Source of the DNA: an uncultured Lachnospiraceae bacterium
GTDB lineage: Bacteria > Bacillota > Clostridia > Lachnospirales > Lachnospiraceae
Direction of reading: 5' to 3'
DNA: 64,000 bases
Assembly (NCBI GenBank): GCA_934343915.1
Contig: CAKRIL010000001.1
Coordinates: 1-64,000 of the forward strand
Shown here: one piece after another, positions 1 through 9,386 of the stretch
Layout: each line of letters begins with the position of its first letter
How positions within the stretch are numbered: the stretch's first letter is position 1
Translations under genes and position numbers: made by a program
The notes under the pieces: generated by a model
Told to the model about the DNA's origin: nothing
Databases searched by the model: none
Seen by the model: only the letters and a program-made list of their open reading frames with translations

Positions 1-1
1 T

Positions 2-133
2 AGAATCGCCTTTGGCGATGGACGAGATACATTCAAGACAATACGTGCATCCTCCATGCCAATCAGCGGAGTGATTGACATGGGAGTGAACAGTAACTTA
101 TTGTTTACTGCAAGGTGTCTCTATATTCATTAG
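2..133 (+). CDS. 3' end of an unrecognised reading frame (possible partial gene)
   Basis: An open frame enters from the left edge and stops at TAG 131-133, giving 43 residues that end in NLLFTARCLYIH. The tail faintly resembles the N-L-L-V-A-G-R-C end region of some FAD-dependent oxidoreductases, but that is too little to name it. No start codon can be judged because the frame is cut by the window edge. A short inverted repeat (ATCGCC at 5-10, GGCGAT at 14-19) lies inside it. It could equally be chance or a gene remnant. Confidence 0.2.
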   Translation, partial: RIAFGDGRDTFKTIRASSMPISGVIDMGVNSNLLFTARCLYIH

Positions 134-138
134 CCAAA

Positions 139-196
139 ACACTGTAACACTTCCCCTCTTTTGACTTTATTGTACAGGTGTAACACACTGTAACAC
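139..196. repeat. Short direct repeats ACACTGTAACAC next to the tRNA
   Basis: The 12-mer ACACTGTAACAC occurs at 139-150 and again at 185-196, with a further TGTAACAC at 179-186. They lie between the ORF tail and the 3' end of tRNA-Lys. Short repeats beside a tRNA 3' end can be integrase arm-binding sites or element edges, but no integrase gene is visible here, so the role is unknown. No gene is seen in 134-300. Confidence 0.35.
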
Positions 197-299
197 GTAC
201 ATATGTTCTTATTGCATTGTTTCTACACTACTTTAGATTATCAATAGTTGCATTCTCAAAACCCGGAAATCCCTTATAAATCAAGGCTTTCCAGCGCAC

Positions 300-349
300 A
301 AAAAAATCACCGCCCCTGCAGCTCCTACGTCTGCAAAAACAGTGATTGC
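300..349 (-). terminator. Rho-independent terminator after tRNA-Lys
   Basis: Read on the minus strand, AATCAC pairs with GTGATT, with an inner TGCAG/CTGCA stem, and the hairpin is followed by a run of T residues. It lies directly downstream of the tRNA on the same strand. Confidence 0.6.
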
Positions 350-352
350 TAG

Positions 353-425
353 TGCGCGATCAGGGGTTCGAACCCTGGACACCCTGATTAAGAGTCAGGT
401 GCTCTACCAACTGAGCTAATCGCGC
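353..425 (-). tRNA. tRNA-Lys (anticodon CTT)
   Basis: The minus strand folds into a 73-nt cloverleaf. The acceptor stem is GCGCGAT/ATCGCGC with discriminator A. The D arm holds TAGCTCAGTTGGTAGAGC, the anticodon stem is CCTGA/TCAGG around loop CTCTTAA (anticodon CTT, reading AAG), and the T arm holds GGTTCGAACCC. The CCA end is not encoded. It is the only clear gene on the minus strand in this window and has its own promoter and terminator. Confidence 0.95.
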
Positions 426-469
426 TCACTTTATTTAGTTTTTTGTGTCTCATCCGCGGCACAAATATT

Positions 470-497
470 ATTATACATATTCCAAAAAAAAATGCAA
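470..497 (-). promoter_or_regulatory. Promoter of tRNA-Lys
   Basis: On the minus strand TTGCAT (497-492) and a perfect TATAAT (475-470) are separated by 16 bp, about 45 bp before the tRNA 5' end. Confidence 0.7.
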
Positions 498-587
498 GCT
501 TTTTTTTCAAATTTTTTAAAAAAATTTTTCACGGGATTAAAAAAACGGCGCAAACCCTTGAAAATAAAGGAAAAATCGGAATCGGGG

Positions 588-616
588 TTGCGTATATTTT
601 TTTATAAGTGTATACT
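588..616 (+). promoter_or_regulatory. Sigma-A type promoter for the AI-2E permease gene
   Basis: TTGCGT (588-593) and TATACT (611-616) are separated by 17 bp. The start codon at 673 follows after a short leader carrying GGAGG at 665-669. This may be the main promoter for the left end of the co-directional genes, as no other promoter this good was seen before the accessory island. Confidence 0.65.
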
Positions 617-672
617 GAAAACAGACTTATGAGGGTAAAAAAATTAAAAAAGTTAATGCAGCGGAGGTTCCA

Positions 673-1899
673 ATGAACGAAGACAGTGAAAAAAAGGTTA
701 CTAACGACGGAGGTGGCGGCGCAGGTGTCAGCCACAGGAAGTTTACATGGAACAGGAAGTATCTCACGGTGTGCCTGTACGCCATCCTGGTCGTGCTTGC
801 AAGTGTACTTATTATTAAGACGGTAATTGACTGGGATAATGTGGTTGCGCATGTGAAGTCAGCCATGGCGGTCATATCACCGTTTTTGTGGGGCGCATTT
901 ATAGCTTTTCTTATCAACCCGCTTGTAAAGCTGTTCAACAAGCTGTTCTCTAAGATTAAGCCTCTCAAAAAGCATGAGAAGCCGCGCAAGTTCCTCTCGC
1001 TTCTTATATCATATCTGTTGGTCATAGCTCTTGTGGCACTCATGTTCATATATCTGCTTCCGCAGATTGGAACCAGCCTTACGGAGATCGTGAATCAGAT
1101 ACCGGGATGGATTAACGAGATAAATGCAGGACTCATGAAGTTCGAGACAGACCATCCGGACTTTGACTATGACATAGTGAACGAGTTCCTGAACAACATC
1201 ACACCTCAGCTTATGGATTTTTCCAAGAGAATCGTGACCGACGTTGTACCGGTGATATTCACCACATCAATATCGGTTGTCAAAGGACTCTTAAATGTCC
1301 TCATTGCATTCATTGTCAGCGTATACATGGTGTCGGACAAGAAGCTCCTCGCAAGAGGCTTCAAGCGTGTGCTGTACAGTGTGGCATCTGAGAAGACCGG
1401 CGATGTGATTATGGAGACACTCCGCGAGTGCTACCACATCTTCAGCCAGTTCGTCCTCGGAAAGACGGTGGACTCCTTTATAATAGGATGGATATGCTTC
1501 TTCCTTATGACAATCTTAAGACTGCCGTTCACACCGATAGTCAGCCTTATAGTCGGAATTACGAATATGATTCCGTACTTCGGTCCGTTCATCGGTGCCA
1601 TTCCGGGAATCGTGCTCATCCTTATGGTTGACCCGATTCAGGCAATCATATTCACCGTGCTCATCATCGTAATCCAGCAGTTCGACGGACTCTACCTCGG
1701 ACCGCGAATCCTCGGTGAGACAGTCGGACTCCGCCCGCTGTGGATAATATTTGCCATCACCGTCGGCGGAAGCATCGGCGGCGTGGTAGGCATGTTCCTC
1801 GGTGTTCCGGTGGTAGCCGTGCTCGCATACCTTCTCGACAAGCTTCTTAACCGCCTTGTAAAGAAGAAAAATATTGATATTAGTGGGAAAATAGATTAG
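673..1899 (+). CDS. AI-2E family transporter (PerM/YtvI-like permease)
   Basis: Predicted multi-pass membrane protein of 408 residues, close to the family's usual length. A charged N-terminus (about residues 1-30) is followed by hydrophobic segments near residues 33-52, 65-85 and 112-132, a soluble middle, and a cluster of C-terminal segments. The motif YFGPFIGAIPG and the GPRILG segment are typical of the AI-2E/PerM family, whose members are proposed to export small molecules or act as ion antiporters; the substrate cannot be read here. Start is ATG with a GGAGG site just upstream. Third codon positions are G/C-richer than in the glycan genes, which fits an older chromosomal gene next to the cluster rather than part of it. 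Confidence 0.88.
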   Translation: MNEDSEKKVTNDGGGGAGVSHRKFTWNRKYLTVCLYAILVVLASVLIIKTVIDWDNVVAHVKSAMAVISPFLWGAFIAFLINPLVKLFNKLFSKIKPLKKHEKPRKFLSLLISYLLVIALVALMFIYLLPQIGTSLTEIVNQIPGWINEINAGLMKFETDHPDFDYDIVNEFLNNITPQLMDFSKRIVTDVVPVIFTTSISVVKGLLNVLIAFIVSVYMVSDKKLLARGFKRVLYSVASEKTGDVIMETLRECYHIFSQFVLGKTVDSFIIGWICFFLMTILRLPFTPIVSLIVGITNMIPYFGPFIGAIPGIVLILMVDPIQAIIFTVLIIVIQQFDGLYLGPRILGETVGLRPLWIIFAITVGGSIGGVVGMFLGVPVVAVLAYLLDKLLNRLVKKKNIDISGKID

Positions 1900-1940
1900 A
1901 ATTATATAGATATAGGTAAATTTTTGATTAAAGGATTAGA

Positions 1941-3122
1941 TTGGACTTAAAGAGTATGAATATAGTAGTAGTGGGAACAGGTTATGTAGGATTGTCCAAT
2001 GCCGTGCTGTTAGCTCAGCATAATCATGTTACGGCATGCGACATTATAGAGGAAAAGGTTGCTCTTATTAATAATAGGAAGTCACCTATTGCAGATAAGG
2101 AGATAGAAGACTATCTCGCTCATAAGGAGCTTGATCTTACGGCAACGACGGACGCAGCCGGAGCTTACAAGGATGCGGACTATATTATAATAGCCACGCC
2201 GACGAACTATGATGAGGACAAGAACTTTTTTGACACAAGCTCGGTTGAGAGTGTTATACAGGCTGTCAGGGATTCGGGAACTAAGGCTGTCATGGTTGTA
2301 AAGTCGACAATTCCATTGGGATTTATACATGATATGAAGAAAAAGTACAAGGTCGACAATATAATCTTCTCTCCGGAGTTCTTAAGAGAAGGACGGGCAT
2401 TGTACGACAACCTCTATCCTTCGAGAATAGTTATCGGAGAGGATTCTGAGAGGGCAAGAACATTTGCCGCACTTCTTTTGCAGGGAGCCGTAAAAAAGGA
2501 TGTTCCTGTACTGTATACAGGCTCGACTGAAGCAGAGGCTATCAAGCTCTTTGCGAACACTTATCTTGCAATGAGAGTGGCGTACTTTAACGAGCTTGAC
2601 ACTTATGCGCAGACGAAGGGACTCGATGCCAAGCAGATAATAGACGGCATCGGCTTAGACCCTCGTATCGGAACACATTACAACAACCCGTCCTTCGGAT
2701 ACGGCGGCTACTGCCTTCCTAAGGACACCAAGCAGCTTAAGGCTGACTATGAAGGAGTACCAAGCAATCTTATAGGTGCGATTGTTGATTCGAATTATAC
2801 GAGAATGGACTTCATTGCGCAGCAGATAATGAAGCGTGAGCCGCACACAGTGGGTGTGTACCGGCTCATCATGAAGACCGGCTCCGATAATTTCAGACAG
2901 TCTGCGGTATTCGGAGTAATAGAGAGACTCAAAGCTGCAGGTGCTGACATAATGGTGTATGAGCCGACCGTCAATGCAGCGGATTACATGGGAATGCGCA
3001 TAGAGAATGATTTTGACCAATTCGCAAGGAATGCAGATGTTATCGTAGCCAACAGACTTGACGAGAAGCTGGCACAGGTTAAGGATAAGGTATATACGAG
3101 GGATATATTTAGCAGGGATTAA
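1941..3122 (+). CDS. ugd: UDP-glucose 6-dehydrogenase
   Basis: Oxidises UDP-glucose to UDP-glucuronate with NAD+, a precursor for acidic surface polysaccharides. The Rossmann motif GTGYVG lies at residues 12-17, the substrate-binding SPEFLREG near residue 149, and the active-site segment [14 protein letters not shown] has its catalytic Cys at residue 258. The short 390-residue form with a VYRLIMK C-terminal segment matches the streptococcal HasB type closely. TTG at 1941 has AAGGA five bases upstream; ATG at 1956 starts nearer the first beta strand as in homologues but has a weak site, so the start is uncertain by five residues. It precedes the glycan cluster and probably supplies it. Confidence 0.95.
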   Translation: MDLKSMNIVVVGTGYVGLSNAVLLAQHNHVTACDIIEEKVALINNRKSPIADKEIEDYLAHKELDLTATTDAAGAYKDADYIIIATPTNYDEDKNFFDTSSVESVIQAVRDSGTKAVMVVKSTIPLGFIHDMKKKYKVDNIIFSPEFLREGRALYDNLYPSRIVIGEDSERARTFAALLLQGAVKKDVPVLYTGSTEAEAIKLFANTYLAMRVAYFNELDTYAQTKGLDAKQIIDGIGLDPRIGTHYNNPSFGYGGYCLPKDTKQLKADYEGVPSNLIGAIVDSNYTRMDFIAQQIMKREPHTVGVYRLIMKTGSDNFRQSAVFGVIERLKAAGADIMVYEPTVNAADYMGMRIENDFDQFARNADVIVANRLDEKLAQVKDKVYTRDIFSRD

Positions 3123-3166
3123 CAGAAACAACAGAATATTTAATAGACATGGAGATAGATGGCAAT

Positions 3167-5851
3167 ATGAAAGTACAGTCGGGAGGCAGAATTAAGGTGC
3201 ATGCGAGGAAAGTGATAATAGCATTGATAAGTGTACTTATGATTATGGGAATAACAATTGGAGTATTCAATGCTTTTGATGCGAAAGCAAAGACAAGTTA
3301 CGAGGATATTGAAAAATTTCCAGATTCATATAAGACTGCTTTATACGCTCTTAAGGAAGCACATCCTAATTGGACGTTTGAGGTAATGGACACGGGACTT
3401 AATTGGGGCGATGTTATATATAATGAAATGAATCCTTCCAATAGGAGCCTTGTGCCAACATACTTTGACAGTAAGTTCGTAGGGGCATATTATGGCGACG
3501 GATGGGCTTGTGCAACGCAGGAAGCGGTTGAGTACTATCTTGACCCGAGAAACTGGCTGACTGAGGATTACATATTCCAGTTCGAGAAGCTCACATATAA
3601 TGGAAATACACAGGGTATTGCGACTGTACAGAAGGTATTGCAGAATACATTCATGTCGGGATTTATACAGAGTGATTCACAGTTTAACTATGAACAGATG
3701 GGACTTACATATGCACAGGCATTCCGTGATATAGGAGAAAGCATAAGAGTGAGCCCGGTTCACCTTGCAACGAGAGTTAAGCAGGAGCAGGGAACGCAGG
3801 GAACATCTGACTTAATATCCGGTGTGTACCCGGGATATGAAGGATATTATAACTATTACAACATCCAGGCATCAGGTAAGACTCATGAAGAGATTGTTGC
3901 CAATGGGCTTAATGAAGCTAGATCAGAGGGCTGGAATAACCGATATGCAGCATTGCTTGGGGGTTCCAAGAAGGTTGCTGAGAGATATATCTTAAGAGGA
4001 CAGGATACTCTTTATCTTCAGAAGTTCGATGTTGATGGACAGTACGACGGAAGATACTGGCATCAGTATATGCAGAATCTTGCAGCACCATCTAACGAAG
4101 GAAGAAATATAAAAAAGGCATATGAAAGCGCCGGAATGATGGATGAGGCGTTCGTATTTAAAATACCGATATATAATAATATGCCTAATGGAAAAGAAGA
4201 AAATGTTAGAAAGTATGTAGAAAACTTATATAAGACAATTCTTGGAAGAGAGTGTAGCTATGATGAGAGTAGCATGTGGACAGAGGCACTTTGTAATAAT
4301 ACATTGACAGCGGCAGATGCAATATGGTCATTTATATCAAGTGAAGAGTATATAACAAAGAATACAAGCAATGAATCTTATATCAAAATGTTGTACTCAG
4401 CATTGTTTGAAAGAATACCTTCAAGTGATGAAATTAATATATGGACTCAGGTTTTTGATAATTATCATTCAAGAAAGTATGTATATCAGCAATTTGTATC
4501 ATCGAAGGAATTTGAGACTAAGTGTGATAAATATGGTATTACTGAGGGCGATATCATACTAAGTGAAAACGAAGAATATGAAAATAATACAGTATGGTTC
4601 ATTGTCAGAGCGTACAGGGACATATTGGGCAGAGAATGTTCAAACGATGAGATTGCTAACAATTATAATGCTATTACCACTCAGAACATAGGCTGTGCGG
4701 AAATTGCAATGGCGTTTACATTTAGTGATGAGTATACCAATAAGAACACGGATAATTCTGAATATGTCAGAATGCTTTACAAGTCATTGCTGAACAGGGA
4801 GGCATCCTCCGATGAGATTAATATGTGGGTAAGCGGATTGAACGACGGATATTCCCGTAAATATATTTTCTCGCAGTTTGCTTCAAGTCAGGAATACATT
4901 CAGAGATGTGAGCAGTATGGACTTAATGCAGGAAATATAAGCATTGATGGCAATGACAAATATGCTGATTCAAGAAATCTCTATATTGTTCAGCTATATA
5001 ATGATGTACTTGGAAGAGAATGCAATGACAGTGAAAGAAAATACTACTATGATAAATTGAATAGTGGAACAGGCTGGTCGGAGATATTATATGAATTGAT
5101 TTTCGGTACAGAGTATTCAAATAAGAAAGCCGGCAATGCAGAATATGTGTCAATGCTGTATAAGGCAGTGATGAACAGAGAGGCATCCGAAAGCGAGATT
5201 GAGCTGTGGGTTGACGGACTTGATGGTTATTATTCAAGAAAGTATATATTTTCACAGTTTGTATCAAGCGAGGAATTTGTGGCAAAATGCAGCCAGCGTC
5301 AGCTTACGACAGGAACAGTGTCCGTAAGTGATGATGAGAAGTATTCAGACAGCATCGCAAAGTTTATCTCAGAGCTGTATAGCAAGGTGCTCAGAAGAGA
5401 GTGCAGCAATGTCGAAAGAAGAAATTGGCATGATGGAATGAAAAATAGCGGACAGGGTTGTGCTGAGATAGCATACTATTTTGTATTCAGTGATGAGTAC
5501 ACTAGTAGAAATGTTGACAATGCAAGCTATATTAAGATGCTTTACATAACACTTTTAGACCGTGAATCGACGGACGATGAGGTGGCAGGGTGGAGTTCTG
5601 TTCTTGAAGCTGGATATTCCAGAGAGTATATTTATCAGCAGTTCACATTGAGTGATGAATTCAAAGTGTTATGCGACAGATACGGATTGCCGGTAGGCAG
5701 TGTGGAGGTTTCTTCTCAGGGCAATGTGAGTAAAAAGTCGGTTGAAACGATTACGGATGTAATCGAGGAGGAAACAACGGAAGAAAACACTGTCAGTGAA
5801 ATTGAAAGTGAAGAGACTGCTGACGTTCAAGGAGAAACAGGAGATGAATAA
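3167..5851 (+). CDS. Secreted beta-N-acetylglucosaminidase with four DUF4214 modules
   Basis: Predicted cell-wall hydrolase. An N-terminal signal or anchor segment (about residues 14-38) is followed by a glucosaminidase domain (about 50-330) with the ATRVKQEQG segment, whose Glu near residue 207 is the likely catalytic acid, and the downstream YYNYYNI motif of this GH73-like family. Four DUF4214 modules follow at about 345-460, 470-590, 600-715 and 725-845. Each has the pattern LY..(V/I)LGRE.s..E...W and a second SRKYI(Y/F).QF.sS.EF half. The tail is rich in Glu and Thr. ATG at 3149 has no ribosome site; ATG at 3167 has GGAG 12 bases upstream and is preferred. DUF4214 recurs in the peptidase at 43141, so these repeats may bind the local glycan (inference). 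Confidence 0.85.
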   Translation: MKVQSGGRIKVHARKVIIALISVLMIMGITIGVFNAFDAKAKTSYEDIEKFPDSYKTALYALKEAHPNWTFEVMDTGLNWGDVIYNEMNPSNRSLVPTYFDSKFVGAYYGDGWACATQEAVEYYLDPRNWLTEDYIFQFEKLTYNGNTQGIATVQKVLQNTFMSGFIQSDSQFNYEQMGLTYAQAFRDIGESIRVSPVHLATRVKQEQGTQGTSDLISGVYPGYEGYYNYYNIQASGKTHEEIVANGLNEARSEGWNNRYAALLGGSKKVAERYILRGQDTLYLQKFDVDGQYDGRYWHQYMQNLAAPSNEGRNIKKAYESAGMMDEAFVFKIPIYNNMPNGKEENVRKYVENLYKTILGRECSYDESSMWTEALCNNTLTAADAIWSFISSEEYITKNTSNESYIKMLYSALFERIPSSDEINIWTQVFDNYHSRKYVYQQFVSSKEFETKCDKYGITEGDIILSENEEYENNTVWFIVRAYRDILGRECSNDEIANNYNAITTQNIGCAEIAMAFTFSDEYTNKNTDNSEYVRMLYKSLLNREASSDEINMWVSGLNDGYSRKYIFSQFASSQEYIQRCEQYGLNAGNISIDGNDKYADSRNLYIVQLYNDVLGRECNDSERKYYYDKLNSGTGWSEILYELIFGTEYSNKKAGNAEYVSMLYKAVMNREASESEIELWVDGLDGYYSRKYIFSQFVSSEEFVAKCSQRQLTTGTVSVSDDEKYSDSIAKFISELYSKVLRRECSNVERRNWHDGMKNSGQGCAEIAYYFVFSDEYTSRNVDNASYIKMLYITLLDRESTDDEVAGWSSVLEAGYSREYIYQQFTLSDEFKVLCDRYGLPVGSVEVSSQGNVSKKSVETITDVIEEETTEENTVSEIESEETADVQGETGDE

Positions 5852-5918
5852 GGTCAGAAAGCAGAAACGGATGATTTGATTTAATTTGAACACATTATTT
5901 GATGAGGTAGCGAAGGGT

Positions 5919-7277
5919 ATGAGAAAAGTTATTACATACGGCTCTTTTGATTTGTTTCATGAGGGACATTATAATCTGTTAAAGAGAGCGAAAGCACTGG
6001 GCGATTACTTGATTGTCGGTGTAACCACAGAACAATATGATGAGGCCAGAGGTAAACTTAATATTATTGATTCGCTTGACAAGAGAATTGAAAACGTAAG
6101 GCAGACAGGATTTGCGGATGAGATTATTGTCGAGGATCATCCGGGGCAGAAGGTCGAGGATGTTCAGAAGTATAATGTTGATGTGTTCACTGTTGGTTCC
6201 GACTGGACGGGGGCATTCGATTACATGAAGCAGTTTTGCGAAGTGGTCTATCTGGAGCGAACGAAGAATATATCTTCGACACAGGTGCGGAATGACAGAC
6301 ATCCTATTATAAGGATAGGAGTCATAGGAACAGGACGAATTGCCGTGAGATTCGTACCTGAGGCGAAGTATGTAAGTGGTGTTATGGTTAACAGCGTTTT
6401 CAATCCTAATCTTGAAAGTGCTAAAGAGTTCGGACAAAAGTTCGAGCTTGATATGGCGACGGATAATTTTAACGATTTGATGACAGAGGTGGACGCAGTA
6501 TACATTGCATCGCCGCATCAGACTCATTATGATTATGCAAAAAGAGCTATTGAGAACGGAAAACACGTTTTGTGCGAGAAACCGCTTGCGTTCAAGAAGG
6601 CAGAGGCAGAGGAGCTTTTTGACTTGGCTAGACAGCACAATGTGGTTCTGCTGGAGGCAATCAAGACGGCATACTGCCCGGGCTTTGTACAGCTTGTTGG
6701 ACTTGCAAAGAGCGGTGTGATAGGGAAAATATGTGATGTAGAGGCATGCTTTACGAGATTGACAAGCCCTGAAATGAGAGAGAGAACCGATAGCGAATAT
6801 GGCGGAGGATTTACCGAGTTTGGAAGCCACACGCTGCTTCCTATTATGAAGCTTATGGGAACCGATTATAAAGAAATAAGGTTTGACAGCATTAAGGATG
6901 AAAATGGAATAGATTTATACACAAAGGCATCATTCGTATATGAGAACGGAATGGCACTTTCTAAGAGCGGAGTCGGAGTTAAATCAGAGGGACAGCTTTT
7001 GATATCAGGTACTAAGGGATATATTATCGCTGAATCTCCTTGGTGGCTTACACAGTATTTTGAGGTTAGATATGAGGACCCGTCTAAGAAGGACAGATAC
7101 TTCTTCAAATTCCTTGGACAGGGATTGAGATATGAGATAAGCGATTTCGCATATATGATACAGGGACATCAAGGAAGATCGTATAAATTTACGGAAAAGG
7201 AATCAATAGCGATTGCAGGCGTGATGGAGCAGTTCCTCGCAAAGAGATGCGCCGAACGTGACGGCTCAAAACAGTAA
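5919..7277 (+). CDS. Fusion of glycerol-3-phosphate cytidylyltransferase-like domain and Gfo/Idh/MocA oxidoreductase
   Basis: Two enzymes in one 452-residue chain. Residues 1-128 are a TagD-like cytidylyltransferase with YGSFDLFHEGH (the HxGH nucleotide site) and SSTQVR near its end. Residues 132-452 are a Gfo/Idh/MocA NAD(P) oxidoreductase with VIGTGRIA and CEKPLAFKK (EKP catalytic Lys). Such a pair could reduce or oxidise a small sugar or polyol and activate it as a CDP-alditol, by analogy with the separate TarJ reductase and TarI cytidylyltransferase of CDP-ribitol synthesis; this is inference. An in-frame TTG at 5886 adds 11 residues, but ATG 5919 matches TagD N-termini and has GAGG upstream. 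It overlaps the usual reading start of the next gene, suggesting coupling. Confidence 0.85.
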   Translation: MRKVITYGSFDLFHEGHYNLLKRAKALGDYLIVGVTTEQYDEARGKLNIIDSLDKRIENVRQTGFADEIIVEDHPGQKVEDVQKYNVDVFTVGSDWTGAFDYMKQFCEVVYLERTKNISSTQVRNDRHPIIRIGVIGTGRIAVRFVPEAKYVSGVMVNSVFNPNLESAKEFGQKFELDMATDNFNDLMTEVDAVYIASPHQTHYDYAKRAIENGKHVLCEKPLAFKKAEAEELFDLARQHNVVLLEAIKTAYCPGFVQLVGLAKSGVIGKICDVEACFTRLTSPEMRERTDSEYGGGFTEFGSHTLLPIMKLMGTDYKEIRFDSIKDENGIDLYTKASFVYENGMALSKSGVGVKSEGQLLISGTKGYIIAESPWWLTQYFEVRYEDPSKKDRYFFKFLGQGLRYEISDFAYMIQGHQGRSYKFTEKESIAIAGVMEQFLAKRCAERDGSKQ

Positions 7278-7284
7278 ATGGTGG

Positions 7285-9369
7285 ATGGTACAAAATATGT
7301 TAAATTACCTTGAAATAAGCTCCGGCTGTAAGCCGGACGCACAAACGGGAAGAATAGTAAACGGCGAACCTTTGTATATGTCGACAAAATTATTTTACAG
7401 GGCACATAAGTGGGATAAGCTGGAGATAAAAAATGGCGCGTTTGCCATGGCAGTTGCGACTTATGCGGATGAAATTCCCGAAGAATATATGTACACATAT
7501 ATGTACGAGCAAGAGCAGAATTGGAGCAGTTATAAGGGAGATTTTTCAGATGATAATTTTTCACAGCAGGATTATGTTTTTGAGGATGACTGCTGGTTCA
7601 GATTGTGTATCAAGCATATAGGCGGGCAACCATGTTCCGAGGAGGATGCTCAACAGATTAACAGTATAGTGGAGTATCGCAGTAACTTTGAGAGTTTATC
7701 GGACAAAGACAGGACACCTTCATATTTTGCGAAGGAAATCAATGTTACGGCTGATGCGGTTATGAAAAAGGTCAACGAAGGGAAAGCACTTGTGTTTTGC
7801 CTTCTTTCTGACTCGCATTATACCGTGAATGGTACATGGCAGACCACCATGAAAAATATTAAGTCTGTAAATGAAAAAATTGGGTTTGATGGGATTATTC
7901 ATTTAGGCGATTTGCAGGATGGTATGCTTGATAAGAGCATGTGCCGCAGAATCGCCAATTCTTGTATTAACGATATGTGTCAAATTAATGATAAGGTATA
8001 TCTTGCAATAGGAAATCATGATACCAATTATTTTAAAGGAAATCCTGAGTGGCTTACCACAGAAGAGCAGTATGGCATATATGGGAGATTTAATGATTCC
8101 TATGTACGCAGAGAGGGTGTAAACGGATATTACTATACAGATTTTGATAATGTGGGAATGAGAATGCTTGTGCTCACTTCTTTTGATCACAGACAGGCAT
8201 TGAGATACGGCTTTTCCGATGAAGAACTCAAGTGGGTTAAGGAGACGCTTGCAGCTACACCTTCAGGATATAAGGTTCTGATAATAAGTCACGATGCACC
8301 ATTGGCACAGTTGGACTATTGGGCATCCGAGATTAGAAACGGCGACAGGCTCATGGATATACTTGAGGCATATCATAAGCAGGAGGGAAAGGAAATACTC
8401 GGGTATATACACGGACATACTCATGCTGACTATGTGTATAACGATCGCAGCTTTCCGATAGTCTCAATCGGGTGCAGTAAGGTAGAGTATTTTCCTGATA
8501 AAAAGCCGGAGGGCTCAACGCGATATATGCGCAAGCTTGGGGATGTGACACAGGAATTATGGGATGTGCTTGTAGTGACACCGGAAAAGAAAAGTCTTGA
8601 TTTTATACGTTTTGGAGCCGGACTGGACAGAACCGTGAAGCCTAAGGTGAAGGTGTGGGCACATCGCGGAGCGAGCGGTTACGCTCCGGAGAACACGCTT
8701 GAGGCATTCAAGCTGGCAGCAGATATGGGCGCGGATGGTGTTGAGCTTGATGTTCAGCTCACTAAGGATGGCGAGCTTGTGGTCGTTCACGATGAATACA
8801 TTGACAGAGTGAGTGACGGACATGGGCGTGTGGTTGATTATACCTTGGAGGAGTTAAGACAGTTTAACTTTAATAAGATGCACCCGGAGTATGCGCCAAG
8901 CTGTAAAATTCCTACGCTGAGAGAGGTGTTGGAGCTCCTCAATGATACGAAAATGACTATAAATATAGAATTAAAGACGGGAGTTATTTTCTACCCGGGA
9001 ATTGAGAAAAAGGTGGTTGAGCTTGTTCATTGCATGGGATGGCAGGACAGAATACTGTACTCATCATTTAATCATTGTTCGGTTATGAAGGTGAGAGAAT
9101 ATGATTCAGAGGCGAGAATTGCTTTTCTTTACGCAGAGCAGTTATCACAGGTGGCTGACTATGCGCTAATGAACGGTGTATATTCACTGAACCCGTCCGT
9201 GCTGTGTACTACACTTGAGGACGAGATGCGCAGATGCAGGGAGAAAAACATACAGATTAATGTATGGACCGTCAATGATGAGGAGAATATGAGGAGACTT
9301 AACCGTATGGGAGTCAATTCTCTGATAACCAATTATCCTGATATTGCTAAAAAAATAGTAAACGAGTAG
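7285..9369 (+). CDS. Metallophosphoesterase-glycerophosphodiester phosphodiesterase fusion
   Basis: About 694 residues with no signal peptide. Residues 1-165 are an unrecognised N-terminal domain. Residues 167-430 form a calcineurin-like metallophosphoesterase with LSDSH, GDLQDG, GNHD and GHTH metal-binding motifs in order. Residues 453-694 are a GDPD TIM barrel with AHRG, ELDVQLTKDGELVVVHD and a NVWTVN C-terminal motif. GDPD enzymes split glycerophosphodiesters into glycerol-3-phosphate and an alcohol. Next to a TagD-like fusion and a LicD gene, it may recycle or remodel phospho-alditol groups (inference). The start is unclear: GTG 7258 overlaps the previous gene, ATG 7285 and 7297 lie beyond its stop, and none has a strong ribosome site. 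Confidence 0.82.
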   Translation: MVQNMLNYLEISSGCKPDAQTGRIVNGEPLYMSTKLFYRAHKWDKLEIKNGAFAMAVATYADEIPEEYMYTYMYEQEQNWSSYKGDFSDDNFSQQDYVFEDDCWFRLCIKHIGGQPCSEEDAQQINSIVEYRSNFESLSDKDRTPSYFAKEINVTADAVMKKVNEGKALVFCLLSDSHYTVNGTWQTTMKNIKSVNEKIGFDGIIHLGDLQDGMLDKSMCRRIANSCINDMCQINDKVYLAIGNHDTNYFKGNPEWLTTEEQYGIYGRFNDSYVRREGVNGYYYTDFDNVGMRMLVLTSFDHRQALRYGFSDEELKWVKETLAATPSGYKVLIISHDAPLAQLDYWASEIRNGDRLMDILEAYHKQEGKEILGYIHGHTHADYVYNDRSFPIVSIGCSKVEYFPDKKPEGSTRYMRKLGDVTQELWDVLVVTPEKKSLDFIRFGAGLDRTVKPKVKVWAHRGASGYAPENTLEAFKLAADMGADGVELDVQLTKDGELVVVHDEYIDRVSDGHGRVVDYTLEELRQFNFNKMHPEYAPSCKIPTLREVLELLNDTKMTINIELKTGVIFYPGIEKKVVELVHCMGWQDRILYSSFNHCSVMKVREYDSEARIAFLYAEQLSQVADYALMNGVYSLNPSVLCTTLEDEMRRCREKNIQINVWTVNDEENMRRLNRMGVNSLITNYPDIAKKIVNE

Positions 9370-9386
9370 AGATGCAGAGGTATGAT

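Noticed and set aside
139..196. CRISPR array near the left end
   Set aside because: Only two 12-bp repeats with uneven spacing and no cas genes; no CRISPR array was seen elsewhere in the window.
353..425. tRNA-Lys as the attachment site of the defence island
   Set aside because: The island is some 48 kb away, no integrase is visible, and I saw no copy of the tRNA 3' end at the other side.
5979..6830. A 283-residue open frame on the minus strand
   Set aside because: It lies opposite the strongly supported cytidylyltransferase-oxidoreductase gene, has no ribosome site and codes a Cys/Leu/Arg-rich sequence with no motif.
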